From Dendrobium chrysotoxum (Eukaryota; Streptophyta; Magnoliopsida; Asparagales; Orchidaceae): DNA of 64,000 nucleotides. The position numbers were made by a program, and so were the translations under genes. Below, piece after piece: positions 45,992 through 59,210 of this stretch. Where the stretch lies: the NCBI GenBank assembly GCA_019925795.1, contig CM034303.1, positions 55,165,931-55,229,930 on the forward strand, in the 5' to 3' direction. The notes below the pieces were generated by a model that did no database searches, was not told where the DNA came from, and saw only the letters and a list, made by a program, of their open reading frames with translations. Numbering within the stretch: the first letter of the stretch is position 1; each line of letters starts with the position of its first letter.

Positions 45992-48743
45992 TAAATATTC
46001 TTTCTCAATAGAATTAATAATGTAATGATGTCAGTCAAATCACATTTGAAAAGAATACCCCAAAATTCTATTACAAACGTACCGGTTAAGCATTATGTAA
46101 ACATACTTGTTCAAAAGGCAAAGCTGAAACAAAATTAATATGAATGACTAGAAATTATGACCTCATGGCAACAAACTTAAGAAAATTTTCACATTTACAA
46201 CTCTTAATTAAACTCACAATTAGCATGATTCTCCAGAAAGATTGATGGCCATGTGAGATTTGTAGTGTTCGTGATATCCTTGCTGAAATATAACAATTGT
46301 TTTTAAAAAAGGATTAAAAATATTAATAATAAAATTTCGATACCTTCAATCAATCTCTAAGAAGGTGCTTGTAACTTCTTAGTGGTCATCAAAGTTATTC
46401 CAATAGATATTATAAATTGTGTATTTAATTTTTGAAAAATATGAAAAATTGTAGAGTTGGTATAAAATACTGCAAGTGAATGTAGATAGTCGACAATTCA
46501 TATTTTCATAAGAAAAAATTGTGTAATTTTATAACTAAATTTGTCTTATTTCTATATTCATAATTTTTGATTTCATCATATGCAATTTCTAATTTTATCC
46601 GTAAGGAATGGAACAGAAAGAGGCTCAATATGAAAATATTAAAACATAAAGATTTTTGAATTTGGCGTAACTAACTTATTACCCATATAAAGTGACATAT
46701 TAGAAGATATAATTTCACTTGACCATATGCATGTCTTCCTCCCCATCAATCCATCAATAAATACTAGCTATCAAATATAATTATGTGAGTTAATAATTTA
46801 TATAAAATAATAGAAAAAATATTCATTATGTATCTCAGATTTGTAAAAACACAATTATATTTGATGTAAAATCAAAAGAGAATATAATAATATTTTCTAT
46901 AAAAAATAAAAAAAAAATCAAAAAATATAGTAGGTTAGAATACATTAGGTTCAAAAAAACATTGAGGAGGAAACAGAAATAAATAAAATCATCAATTATC
47001 TAAAATATTTAAAAGAATCATATCCTAGATTTGTTAAAGAAAACTTGAAGAAAAATAAGTGAATTTGTGAGATTTACAATTTTGATGCAATTAAAATTTC
47101 ACGAATTGGCAAATTGCAAATTCAATTGTCTAAAATATGCCCTATGATAAATGAATTGATGATAAAAATATCCCATAATGAACGAAGGTATCATATTAAA
47201 TTTATTGTCAAATAAAACGAGTCATAATAAATTAATGATTTTCTAAAACATAGATAGTTTTTGTTAAAACGATCCTACAATTCTATGTTTATCATTCTAA
47301 TAAATACAGTTAAAAGCTGCTAAAAATTATATATTAAGCCTGCTTTCTGTAACAATTTTTTCCTAAAAAGTAAAATATCTTCCAGCCAACAACTTTTATG
47401 TAATATATATAAAAGTTAGATTAGCAGATAAAGAAGGTTAAGCTAGCCAAATAAGATTGATGATGGTGAATATCTATGCAAGTAGAAGTAGGAGGTAGCA
47501 CAACTGCACAACCAAGAAGAAAACCTATGGATTAGATGTCAGTAAATAAAATTTTTTAATAATATGAATGATTTAAATATATAAATAAACTATATGTGCT
47601 AGAAAGTGATGATGGTTGAATTATATCCATTGAAAACAAACATAATAGAATTACAAATAAAATTTATATGCACCATAACAGTTTCAAATAAAAAAAATTA
47701 GTCCAGACGATCACAACAATGACAAGTGAAAAAATTTCTAATAATATAAGGTATAACAAGAATAATAATTAAAATTTTCACAGTATAAATAAAGTAACTA
47801 TATTTCGAAGTAATGAACAGCTGAAATAATGCTTGATAAGAGTTTGATATATAGTTTTGAAATCAAAACATGCGCTTCAAACTTAGATGGAGAAGATTAA
47901 ATGCAATTAGTTTTGTTTCAACTTAATTCAATATGAGGTGGAGATGCAAAGTATTATAAATTGGAAAATTGCAATAAATTTTAGCCATACTGAATTAATG
48001 CTATCTTAGGCCAAAGAGATTTGATACGGGATGCTGTCATGCGGGAGAAAAATAGGAGACCGAACTCCAAATTTTTAATTAAAATGTAAGGATTGAAGTT
48101 ATGATATTTATTAGCAAAAAATATAAATGTGTTTTTTAATGAAATTAATTTCGATAGGGTGAAGTTAACTCTTTATAATGTTATATGCATTTTTCAATTA
48201 AATTAATTACGGAAATGTAGCATTTAATTTTGAAAAGTTGCAGGGTGATGAAGAGTCGTATAGGAGAAAAATAGAAAACCATACGCCAAGTTTTTAATTA
48301 AAATGTTATAGATTGGAGTTATAATATTATTTAGCAGCACATGTTAAATCAAACTAATTAATATTTTCTTTTTTTGTGAAATTAATTACGGAAATGAAGC
48401 TAGTAATTTTAAACGTAGCTAAGAAAAATATATATTTTTTATGATGTGAGGCTAAGATTGAGATTATTAATCAACTTAAGTAGAATTAAATGTTATATTT
48501 AACATTAATATATTAATGGTTAAGATTAAAATCATCAATCAAACTATTTAAAATAACAGGCCAAAATTCAATTTGGGAAGAATCACAAGCCATTTTTATA
48601 ATAGTAGTGTATGCGTGTGTATATAACCATGCTAAATTATTTTATTCGCTTAACTCAGTGTCCGGCTTGCATGAGAATTTTAGTAATTGTATAAAGTAAT
48701 GCAGTAAGGTATATCCATGCTGTTATGCCATTTAAACTCCCTG

Positions 48744-48745
<2 letters not shown>
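45992..48745. other. AT-rich DNA, no gene seen
   Basis: No ORF with recognisable sense. Two diverged copies of an about 215-bp unit lie near 48020-48230 and 48235-48440 (shared 'gggagaaaaatagga', 'tttttaattaaaatgt', 'gaaattaattacgga'). Confidence 0.6.

Positions 48746-48746
<1 letters not shown>

Positions 48747-48837
<91 letters not shown>
48747..48837. repeat. (AT)n microsatellite
   Basis: About 45 AT units; the tyrosine-isoleucine ORFs on both strands are by-products. Confidence 0.97.
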
Positions 48838-48840
<3 letters not shown>

Positions 48841-49535
48841 GCAACAAGTTTCTGAACCGGTCAATGAATCTAATTGCATTGGAAAATTTTCTATTTGTTT
48901 GCGATGGATGCTTACTTATTTCCATTTTAGATTTATGATGGTTTTTTTTTTAATTTTCATCATCATTTGCCCTATCATGACTATTTGGGGCTAGCTTTAT
49001 AAATTCTTACTTTCCGGTCATTTCTTCTTGGTGTTGTTTAGTGGTGTATATTCTACTCTTCATTGTGTATAACCAAATCACTAAGTCCTTTTTCTTATAA
49101 CTTTATTTTTAACAGTTGCTTCTCCTATGGTCCTTGATATCATATTCTTCCTAGTTGTGCACAGATCTAGCTTAACGTTTTTATTTGTCATAAAATCATT
49201 TTCAGTTTTTCTAATCTGTAATTTTGCTTTTTTTCTTAGAATATTATATACATTAGTCTGAAGATAAAGATGTGTAAAAGGAGATGGTTATTATTTTCAA
49301 TTCTAAATTCAATGCATTTATATCTTTTCTATAGCAATATACATTCAAATAGCAAATGACATGGCATCGGTGCAGACAATCTTTCTTAACATCATTATTA
49401 AGATTAGCTTATGCCGACTATAACTTTTTTCATCTATTTTATTGAGTCCTGCTCCTGCTTATCATCATGCTTTCTTGTTAAAAACCCTCTTTTCCTTGTT
49501 TTTCTGACTGTCCTCTTGGTGACTAATGGCTGCGT

Positions 49536-49675
49536 ATTAGATGAAATCAAATGATAAAAATTAAAAGGACATTGAGCGTGCTTGATTGAAAGCGAATGAA
49601 GGATCATTAGATGAAATCAAATGATAAAAATTAAAAGGACATTGAGCGTGCTTGATTAAAAGCGAATGAAGGATC
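49536..49675. repeat. Near-perfect 70-bp tandem duplication
   Basis: Two 70-bp copies starting 'attagatgaaatcaaatgat' at 49536 and 49606 differ at one base (ttgattgaaa / ttgattaaaa); a third copy starts at 49676 but diverges after six bases. Probably a recent slippage event. Confidence 0.92.
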
Positions 49676-49834
49676 ATTAGGTGGAAAATGTTTTTATACT
49701 CGGTTGAATATATAAATGATGCGTGCTTGATTGAATTCCTTGAGATAACATCTTATGTGATAGTCAACTATTGATTCTATGATTGGTAACCAAATTGAAA
49801 CTCTTGTTCATTAAAATTAGGAAGTGTTTTCCAT

Positions 49835-49985
49835 TATCATCATCAGCCTTATCCCAAATATTAGGGGTCAGCTAGGTGAATCCAAACTTTTGAATTAAAT
49901 TTAATTTTTAAAGGATTCATGTCATGATTATTTGACAAGTTTTACGCTGGCTGTCGACTACCTAACGCAACCCTCCACATAAGGA
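49835..49985 (-). mobile_element. Short inverted RTE/SINE tail fragment
   Basis: 'cagccttatcccaaatatta' and 'ggggtcagctaggtgaatcc' resemble the reverse complement of the RTE 3' tail seen at 45940 and 51730 (agccgacc..agtgggacaaaggctt). It lies head to head with the next LINE fragment. Confidence 0.5.
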
Positions 49986-51781
49986 ATCTAAGAAAATAAT
50001 TTGCGATGCAAAGATCTTAGCTTTTAATAATTTATATAATAGATTAGATACTAAGGAGGGAGAAATATATATATGTATAAGTTAGCAAAACAAAGAGATA
50101 TAGGTAGTAAAGATTTAATTCAAGTGAAGTGTATTAAGGATGAAGATCAAAAAGTACTTTTCTTAGAAGATGATATTCAACAAATGTGGATGAGATATTT
50201 TGCTAAACTTTTTAATGAAGAATGTGAAAATACGTTGACTTTAGTGACCTTAGTATCCTAAATGAAAATAAAGTTGTCTGTTTTTATCGACGTAATAGTA
50301 AAACCGAAGTTAGAGAGGTTTTAAAGAAAATGAAGTGTGAAAAAGCTGTTGGAACTGATGATATTCCAATAAAGGTGTGGAAATGCTTAGGAGATGAAGG
50401 AATTTCTTGGCTTACTAAACTTTTGAGTACTGTTTTGAAGACTAAAAAAATGCCAGATGAGTGGAGAATGAGTGTGTTAATTCCTATTTTTAAGACTAAA
50501 TGTGATGCATAAGATTGTGCGAATTATAGAGGAATTAAGTTTGTGTCATACTTTAAAACTATGGAAGCGAGTTATGGAGCGTAGGTTTCGACGTGATACT
50601 AATGTTTCTCAAAATCAATTTGGATCATGCCGGGTAGGTCTGCTATGGAAGCCATTCATTTATTGAGAGTTTTGATGGGGAAATATAGAGAGAATAAGGA
50701 GGATCTACATATGATATTTAGAGAAAGCATATGATGAAGTTCCAAGAGAAGTGCTATGGAGAGTTCTTGAAAATAAAGGAGTTAATAACGCTTATATTCA
50801 AATCATTAAAGATATGTATGCAGTAAGCTATTACTTGTGTTCAAACACAAGGTGGTTTGACCAAGTATTTTCCTATTTCGGTTGGATTACATCAAGGATC
50901 CCTGAAGCCCATATCTTTTTGCTTAGTCATGGATGTTCTCATTAGACATTTGCAAGAGGATGTACTTGGTGTATGCTTTTTGCTGATGATATTCTTCTTG
51001 TTGATAAGACTAGAGAGGGAGTTGAAAGTATACTTGAATTATGGAGGTCAACCTTAGAGTCTAAAGGTTTTTGCTTGATTAGATCTAAAATTGAATATAT
51101 GGAGTGTAATTTTAGTAGTAATAGACCTAGTGAGGGGATTGCGACTTTGGGTGATTAAGTCATTAATAAGAGTACATGTTTTAGATATCTTGGATCTATT
51201 GTTCAAAGTGATGGTGAAATAGATAGAGATATTATCAGCATAATTCAAGTTGGATGGTTGAAGTGGAGGAATGCATTGGGCTTGTTGTGTGATAGAAAAG
51301 TCCCCCCTCAAACTTGGGAAAATTCTATAAGATGGTGGTGAGACCTGCAATGCTTTATGGTGCCGAATGTTGGCCATTAAAAGATAAGCATAATACTAAG
51401 TTCAGTGTTGCAGAGATGAGGATGCTCAGGTGAATGAGTGGCTTTATCCTTAGAGATAGGATACGAAATGAGAATATACGTGAAATGGTTGGAGTAGCTC
51501 CAGTGGAAGATAAGATTAGAGAGAGTCGCCTTAGATGGTTTGGTTACATAAAACGGCGGCTTCTGATGACCCGGTTAGGAAAGGAGAGGTATTGGATTTG
51601 ACTTATGTTAAGAAAGGTAGAGGTAAACCTAAAAAGACTTGGTTAGAAAATATTAGAAATGATATTTCTTTATTAGATTTAAACGAGAATTTGACTTTTA
51701 ACATGACACAATGGAGAAAAAAGGATTCATGTAGCCGACCCCACATAGTGGGACAAAGGCTTGATGTTGTTGTTGTTGAAT
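49986..51781 (+). mobile_element. RTE-type LINE fragment, second copy
   Basis: Longer than the first copy. It has a linker between endonuclease and RT (KLAKQRDIGSKDLIQVKCIK, about 50080), the RT start 'AVGTDDIPIKVWKCLG' (about 50345), 'DEWRMSVLIPIFK', frameshifted centre parts, FADDILLVDKTREG (about 50980), and the C-terminus ending 'KGRGKPKKTWLENIRND' with tail 'cccacatagtgggacaaagg' and 'gttgttgttg'. No endonuclease domain remains. Frameshifts and stops make it a pseudogene. Confidence 0.87.
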
Positions 51782-51789
51782 TAAATTGA

Positions 51790-54450
51790 ATGTTGGAGGA
51801 AAGAACTCGCGAGCATTTTGTTTTTGAAAACTAGTGAAAAAACTCCAATCTGTCTTTTTGATATTTTGTTGGAACAGAACGTTTTTTTTTTTCTCAAATT
51901 AATTGAAAACAGGAATTCTTAAGATGTTTGTTTCTCTTTCAGATTGCATTTTGTTTTTACATAAAATTGTAAATAGAGGACTTTGGTAGTTTAAAATGCC
52001 AAATATGGGCTTAGCTTTATGTTTTTAGTTTCTTAGATTTTTTTTTCACTGGTTAAATAAGCTCTTAGGCCTCGCCATAGGGTATATTTGGGTGATGCAG
52101 GTTGTTTAGGATGTAAAATTCTTGATATAATTTGGATGATGCAATGGATATAGATCGTATAAATAAGACTAGAGTTCACAGATCATAAACCATTATATAT
52201 ACAGTAACTTGATTTCTTTCGGTGTAAACTCAATGCATGAAACTTTAAACCAAATGATAATGCAATGAACAATTAATGTGAAGATATTAGTGAGAAATCC
52301 ATGCATTAAAAAATCAACAAGCAATTGAGTATATTCACCACAATTGACGTCTTAGTTGCATCAAATTTGACCAAAATCAGGTTTCTCACAACACCAATAA
52401 CAAAATATTAAAAAAATAGATCAATGAAAGAGATCATCAAAGTGAAGAAAATCTAGCTTCATATTATTACTTATCTTTTCCTGTAATTTATCTATCGCAT
52501 TTGCAACTCACTTGAAGAAATTTCACGTCTAACATGCACTTAAAAGATTTAAAGTCAGAAATATGAAAATTTATTTATCAAAATCTTATGAATTACATGT
52601 CTCATATTTGGATATTTTATAAGAATCTAATTGCTTGTCTGCCTCTCATTTATTTAATTTACTTTCCAAAATTTAGCCATCATCTAAGTTAAATCCAACA
52701 ATACCAGAAGAGAAGCCCCACAAAATTGACCCAAATGAAAAAGCAAAAGCAATATAAATCATTAAGAAGGTACAGTGGGCGCTGATAAAAATTAATCTAA
52801 AATCTCATCTTGCTGTGAATTCATAAGACAAATGTTTTGAGGCCTCTGTAACATTACCCCAGCCACACTAGCAAACAATAAGAAATCAAAGTAGGAGGCT
52901 CCAAGTCACTGCTCAAGAAATAACCTATGGAAGCTCATTTTTAAAGGCCTATCTGAAATCCCAATTATCCAATTGAAGCCCAAGAAGAACCCCTCAAGGA
53001 AGTGCTTCCATTAGGCAAGTCCAATATACAAATCCCAAAAAATCACAAACTATGCATTTTCCATAAAGGTAAGTCCAATACTACAAATCCCAAAAAATCA
53101 CAAACTATGCATCTTTGGAATGTATGCCTATGCATGAAAAACCTCTTTTAAGTAAATTTACCCTAAATAATTTAAGTATTAATTGTGATATTATGCATCT
53201 TTAGAATGGGCTAAATGGATGGAGTTTTAAATCTGAAATTTTCTTTAAGGCATTCATCAATATTGATACAATTTAACTCTCTCTATAAGGCTCTTTTTAT
53301 CATTTGGTGTATTAAGGAACCAAGAATTAAAAAAGTGTCAATTTTGATATGAATAATTATCATGGCAATAATATTAATTGATAATTCTTTAAGGAACCAA
53401 GAATAAAAAAAAATGTCAATTTTGATATGAATAATTATCATAGCAATATATAGTTGATAAGTCTTTAAGAGTTACAAAATCATAGTGCTTGTTCGTTTCA
53501 TCTTTAATAAATATGATTAGTTATGTTTCATATTTACTTATTTCTTCAATCTCTATTAAAATTTCATGCTAATATTTGATCTCATGCTCAAATTTAATTT
53601 CAAATTCAAATTTCAACTCTGGTTCAAGCATAGATTATAATTATGAATATTTCTAATGTAGATGCATATTCAAAATCACCAACATCAGACAGATTCATAT
53701 TTTAATTGCTAGTCATACTATGCATCTAAAATTCTTAAATGAATATTTATGAATTATAATTTGTTCAATGTGATCAAATTTCATCATATATGATTTTTGT
53801 TTTGGTAGTAGGTGATACGCTTTTGAGGATATTGTTTTGATTTTTCTTCAGGTTTTTAATCATAATCCTCAGAGAATGATTGTAATATTCCTCAATATTC
53901 AATGACATGTAAAAAACCCTATGTTATGTAAATTGTATCTTTGTTCACCCAAAATTTTCACTTAAAATTTTCTGTAAAACAAATAATAGTTAACTTGTTA
54001 GTCTAAAGGAAAATTACTTAATTCCAGCTACATCGGTACAATGAAATATCTTACTTTGGGAGTTGCTTATCATACTTCATCAGAGTTGAAAGAATTCTGT
54101 GTCCAGTAAGGACACATAAGATTGAAAATAGGAATATGAAATTTTATTGATCAAATTCTAATGAATTGCATGTATCAGATGTTGATATTTATAAGCACCT
54201 AATGCGCATGGCTATTGTTGATTTAATTTAAATTCTAAAATTCGGCTTTGAGCTCAGTTAAATCCAATGAGACCTAAATCAAAGACATCACACAAAATTA
54301 GCTCAATTGGAGTTAGGCTGTTGAACATGCGTAACAATAAGAATAAAAACTGTTCAGAAGGCGCAATAGGAACTCCTAAACACTTGACGTGCAAATTCAT
54401 CCTTCCGCTAGAGGAATCTATGGGACTGAAGGTTTCAAGCATCTCTATCA
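51790..54450. other. AT-rich DNA with two local duplications, no gene seen
   Basis: An about 55-bp tandem duplication at 53014-53110 (shared 'aatcacaaactatgcat') and an about 80-bp one at 53309-53470 (shared 'tcaattttgatatgaataat') are visible. The small ORFs at 54254-54451 and 54267-54509 overlap on opposite strands and show no family features. Confidence 0.6.
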
Positions 54451-54479
54451 ATACGCGGAGTAAAACATTAATTCATTAT

Positions 54480-54893
54480 GTGAGAAGAGGAATTAAGGAA
54501 TGGATTTAGGAAAGATTTTCTAATTGAAATTCAATTGGAGGGAGATTTATTAGGAAAAGCGGCTGATTTGGAAAGGTTAATTAGTAGTTGTTTTCTGATT
54601 AAAGATGATTAATTTGGGGGCTGATTTGAGGTCAGTTTTGGTATTTGTTATTTATTGTTTGCTATAAAAGTAGTAGGGTTTATGTTATAATTTTGTATGC
54701 AGAATTTTTTGAGTGTTTGTTGTTTGCTGTTTTGTCAGTGATCCTAGGTTCGTCTAGGTTTTGGGAGAGACGGTCCTCTCCAACGAGAACCATTGTATCT
54801 TGCTTTTGCATATTTCCTTGTTTAACAATAAAACCTGTTGCTTGCTAAATTTGTATTGGTTCGTTGGCCGATTTTTTGTTACTAAGGCGTATT
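54480..54893 (+). repeat. 5' LTR (right part) of the decayed gypsy element
   Basis: Contains 'gctataaaagtag' (TATA, 54660), 'gagagacggtcctctccaac' and 'aacaataaaacc' (a possible poly(A) signal region) before the primer site. The start is uncertain because no second copy is visible. Confidence 0.5.
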
Positions 54894-54897
54894 AAAT

Positions 54898-54910
54898 TGG
54901 TATCAGAGCA
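54898..54910 (+). promoter_or_regulatory. Primer binding site, initiator tRNA-Met
   Basis: 'tggtatcagagca' is the standard iMet-complementary sequence. Confidence 0.88.
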
Positions 54911-55050
54911 TTTTCCTGGATCGAAATCTGAATTTTTGTTGCTAATTTCTGCTGAGATTTTCCTTTCTGTTCGCTCATTTTTGTTGTTTGGAGACCAGAT
55001 TCGCATCAAAGTTGTTGTTTTTTGCTATGAAAATCTTGATCAGGGTACCA

Positions 55051-56330
55051 ATGGCCGGAAAAAGAGTTGAGTCGTTGGAAGAAAAGTTGGAGGAAGTAGG
55101 GCAACTATGAGCGAATGTGAATGAACGTATTTCAACATTGGAAGGAAGGATTGGGAATATGGAGGAGATGATGAAGCGGATGTTGGAGCTTCATACTAAA
55201 ACAGCCCTGCCAAAAGCAAAGAGAGATTAGGAAGATGACACGCCAAGGAAGATGGAGAGGGTGAAATTTTGGGAAGGGAGGATGAAATACCCACCTGGAG
55301 CCTTTATCGAGAAATGGGATGGGTATGGAATATGTTGGTAGGAGGGAATGAGAACAAGAGAATAGGCGGGCTGAATTTGGAGGAAGGAGGGAATATGAGC
55401 GGAGAAGGGAGGAGAGGAACCGTGGAGCGACACCAATGCTCGCCTCATGGAAGGCATGGTGGGCGGAAGGGGACATTTGGGTGGGGGAGATTAGAAGATT
55501 AGAAAGCTGAAAATGCCTGTATTTCAAGGGGAAGACGCGCATGGATGGATATATAGAGTGGATATACTTTGTAGTTAACGGGTTGACAGAAGATGAGAGA
55601 CTGATAACCGCCGCGCTATGTCTTGAACGGAATCAAATGCACTTGCATGGTACCAATGGAGGGAGACGAGATACCCAATCCGTTCATGGGAGGAGTTTAC
55701 TGAATGTTTATTCGAGCGCTTTTGAGCCAAGCAGGATGGAGATTATTATGAGCAATTCTTTGCATTGACACAAGTGGGCTCGGTGATGGAGTATCGAGAA
55801 AGTTTGAGCTTTTGTCAGGATGTTGGGAGGTTATCGAAAACCATGTTGGAAAACAATTTCATGAAAGGTCTCAAACTAGAGTTTAGAGCAGCAGTGTGGG
55901 TGGCAAGGCCCCATGACTTGGGAGAGGCGATGGAGTTGGCTCAGATGATTGAGAACAAGAAATCACTATAGAAGAGTAATAAAGGGGTCAGTGGAGGAGA
56001 TTCTTACTGCACGTGGACCACTTCCTGGCACTTAGGGTGCATACAGTATCGATTAAAAGGGAGACTCCAAAAGAGGGCAGTTCGGGAGCCTTACAGGGAG
56101 GGAATTTCAAGAGGCTGATTGGTACTGAACTATAAGACAAGAGAGCTAAGGGGCTATGTTCAGATGCGACGAGAAATTTGTACCAGGGCATAGGTGTAAA
56201 AATCGCACATTGCTGGTTCTCATTGTGTGCGATGAGGAGGAGGTGGAGGAGGTAGAGGCAATGACGGAGGAGGAAGAGGAGAGGAGCCCGTGCGCTTGGA
56301 GATAACGAAGCGTCATTGAACTCTGCAGTG
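55051..56330 (+). pseudogene. gag of the decayed gypsy element
   Basis: Starts MAGKRVESLEEKLEE like its intronic relative; a stop comes early. Recognisable pieces: 'VNGLTEDERLITAALC' (about 55575), 'YEQFFALTQVGSVMEYRESL' (about 55750, across a frame change), 'NNFMKGLKLEFRAAVWVARP' (about 55855) and a broken zinc-knuckle region near 56160. Confidence 0.75.
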
Positions 56331-57000
56331 GGATTCACCTCGAATCATACTATGAAACTGAGGGGAAAGATAGGAGGAGAGCAGTGCGGCTACCCACAAC
56401 TTTATATCAAACCAAGTGGTAGACAAATTAGGGCTGAAACTGATAGACACAAGATATTTCAGAGTGATGATAGACATCAAAAATGTGAAAAAGAGCAGAG
56501 GGGTATGTTAGAGTTTGGTGGTAGAACTATAGGGGATTCCTCCCATTTGAATTGGGAAGTACTGATTTTAATTTTGGGAATGAAGTGGCTACTAACCTTG
56601 GGAGAGACCAAGGTAAACTGAAAAGCATTGGTCATGGAAATCCAAGTGGAAGGAAGAAAGGTGGTAAGCAAGGAGGACCCCAGTTTATCCAAAGCAATAG
56701 TTTCTTTAAAAACCATAGTTAGTACCCTACAAGGGGAGGAGGAGGATTTTGGTGGATCTTCAGAGTCTGGAGGGAGGAGAGAGGGAGGATGCAATGGACA
56801 TTCTAGACATTGTCCATCCCCTTCTTCAGCAATTCAGGGAGGTATTCCAGCTTCCCCAGAGATTACCATTCCAATGGGAGCATGAACACTCTATTGTTCT
56901 AAGGGAAGGAGATATCCCATCAGTTTCCGACCATATTGCTACCCTCGTATCCAAAAGGATGAGATTGAGAAGCTGATTCGGGAGATGCTTGAAGCTAAAA
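56331..57000 (+). pseudogene. Protease region of the decayed gypsy element
   Basis: 'LILGMKWLLTLGETKVN' (about 56570) marks the protease C-terminal part; the active site segment is rearranged. Before RT there is the usual 'HEHSIVLREGD' type linker (about 56880). Confidence 0.65.
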
Positions 57001-58030
57001 CTATCTAGCCCAATGTAAGCCCTTTCTCTAGTCATGTATTTTTGGTAAAGAAAGATGGAAGTTGGAGGTTCTGTGTAGACTATCGTGCCCTGAATAAGGA
57101 AATGACACCAGACAAGTTTCCCATACCCGTAATTGATGAGCTGTTAGATGAGCTGTGTGGATCTGTGATATTCTCTAAAATTGACTTAAAATCCGGATAC
57201 CCCCAGATTAGAATGCAACCAGGAGACACCCATAAGACAACTTTTCGGACGCACGAGAGACACTATGAGTTCCTGTTGATGTCATTCGACCTCACTAACG
57301 CACCAGCCACCTTCCAGTCCCTGATGAATTGGGTATTCCAGTCCCACATATGAAGGTTTGTGCTTGTATTTTTTAACGATATATTGGTATATAGCAGGAG
57401 TTAAGGGGAGCACTTGGAGCATTTGAGAGTTGTGCTGTCCACCTTAAGAAAGCACTCTTTGTTTGCCAATTAGAAGAAGTGTTCTTTTGCCAACCCAGAG
57501 TGGAGTATTTAGGGCATGTGATATCTCAAGAGGGAGTGGCAGCTGACCAGAGTAAGATTGAGGCCATGCTCAGATGGCCCATACCCAAGACATTAAAGGA
57601 GCTGAGAGGATTCTTGGAACTCACAGGCTACTACCTGAAATTTGTGAAATGATACGGTTCTATAGCGAGGCCGTTGACGGAATAGCTCAAGAAGGACAAC
57701 TTCAAGTGGAGAGAGTCAGCCATCCAAGCTTTGAGGAGTTAAAGAAGGCTATGACCAATGTGCCAGTATTAGCTCTTCCAAATTTCAACCAATTCTTTTA
57801 GTGGAGACATATGCCTTAGGTTTTGGGTTGGGAGTGGTACTCATGCAGAACTCGAGACTAGTGACCTATTTCAGTCAGGTGTTGACGTCCAGGGCAAGAC
57901 TCAAGTCATTCTATGAGAGTCAACTGATGGCAATCGTGTTGGCCATTCAGAAATGGCGGCCTTATTTATTGGGAAGATATTTCGTCATCAAAACTGACCA
58001 GAGGAGTTTGAAGTACTTGTTGAAGTAAAT
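57001..58030 (+). pseudogene. Reverse transcriptase and RNase H of the decayed gypsy element
   Basis: RT: 'VKKDGSWRFCVDYRALNKE' at 57045, 'FSKIDLKSGYPQIRMQPGD' near 57170, 'LTNAPATFQSLMN' near 57290, a stop, then the catalytic box read as FFNDIL near 57370 in place of Y-x-D-D, a loss of one catalytic aspartate. A frame change follows, then RNase H pieces ('LVTYFSQVLTSRARLKSFYE' about 57855, 'FVIKTDQRSLKYLL' about 57980). Confidence 0.85.
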
Positions 58031-58149
58031 AATGGTTACTTAGGAGCATCAAAGGTGGCTTTCCAAGTTATTGGGCTATGACTTCGAGATTCAGTACCGA
58101 CCTGGAGTTGAAAATAAAGCAGTAGATGGTTTATCTAGGTGCCGTAGAT

Positions 58150-59210
58150 GATGGCATTGTCTGTGCCCTTGGTGGTTGACTTGTAAGAACCAACGAGAGA
58201 GAGTGAACATGATACATGGTTGAGAAAAATTAGGGAAGGAGTTGCAGAAAATAAGGACAACCATTCGGGATATTTAGTAGTGGGACAAAAGTTGCTTCAT
58301 TATGGGCAATTTTTGCTTCCAAAGATCTCTTCTTACAGACCCTGCTTGCTTCAGGAGTTTCATGGGATGGCCATTGGGGGGCATCCGGGGGCCAAAAAGA
58401 CAAATGGCCAGCTCTCTGCAGAACTATATTGGGAGGGTATGCAGAAGGATGTCGGGAAGATGGTGGCTAGCTGTGATATATGCCAGAGGCACAAGTATCT
58501 AGCTATGTCTCTAGGAGGGCTCCTCCAGCTGCTAGCTTTTCCAAAAAAGGTGTGGGAGGAGGTGACCCTGGACTTCATTGATGGGCTGCCAAAGTCAGAA
58601 GGATACACTACGATATTGGTGGTAGTAGATCGGTTGAGTAGGTATGTACATTTCATTCCCCTTTGCCATCCCTACACAGCAGTAACAATAGCCACAGTTT
58701 TCATGAGGGAGGTAATGAAACTACATGGGATCTCAGAATCGATTGTATCGAATCGAGATAAGATTTTTTTGAACCAATTCTGGAAGGAATTGTTCAGAAT
58801 GTAGGGGACCGTTAAAATGAGCACTGCTTATCATCCTCAGACGGACGGACGGACAGATAGATGTGGTCAATTGTAGTGTGGAGACTTATTTGCAGTGCTT
58901 TATATCGGATACACCAAAGTTGTGGCAAAATGGTTGGCTTGGGCAGAGTATTGGTATAACACTTCCTATCATTCAACAGCTCAGACTACACCTGTTCATA
59001 GTGTTATACAGAAGAGATCCGCCTCACTTGATATATTATGGATAAGGAAGCACACCTGTGACTTTAATAGAGTAGTACTTGAAGGATAGAGACAGGATCT
59101 TGGGGGAGCTGAAGGGGTATTTGTGGAGAGCTTAACAAATTATGAAGTGGAAATCATATGCTCAAAGGAGAGACATCCAGTTTGAGGTGGGGATGATGTA
59201 GGACTAAATG
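58150..59210 (+). pseudogene. Integrase of the decayed gypsy element, interrupted at its C-terminus
   Basis: Zinc part with 'HGMAIGGHPGAKKT' and 'CDICQRHK'; core with 'LDFIDGLPKS' and 'IVSNRDKIF'; a stop at 58801-58803; then 'STAYHPQTDG' with the catalytic glutamate region altered and frameshifted. Later pieces 'WLAWAEYWYNTSYHSTAQT' and 'QFEVG' follow, and recognisable sequence ends about 59210, where a new element begins. Confidence 0.82.

Larger units (their letters stand above)
54480..59210 (+). mobile_element. Decayed Ty3/gypsy element, 3' end cut by a later insertion
   Basis: LTR end, primer site, gag, protease, RT, RNase H and integrase pieces follow in the right order but in changing frames. 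Gag and RT resemble the intronic gypsy element, so the two belong to one group (iMet primer site and CCHC of chromovirus-like type; no chromodomain can be checked). No matching 3' LTR is seen; the coding sequence breaks off near 59210. The left LTR border near 54480 is a guess. Confidence 0.8.

Noticed and set aside
53815..53910. Possible exon after 'tttcttcag' at 53850
   Set aside because: The translation (VFNHNPQRM..) does not resemble the expected third exon of the nucleotidyltransferase family.
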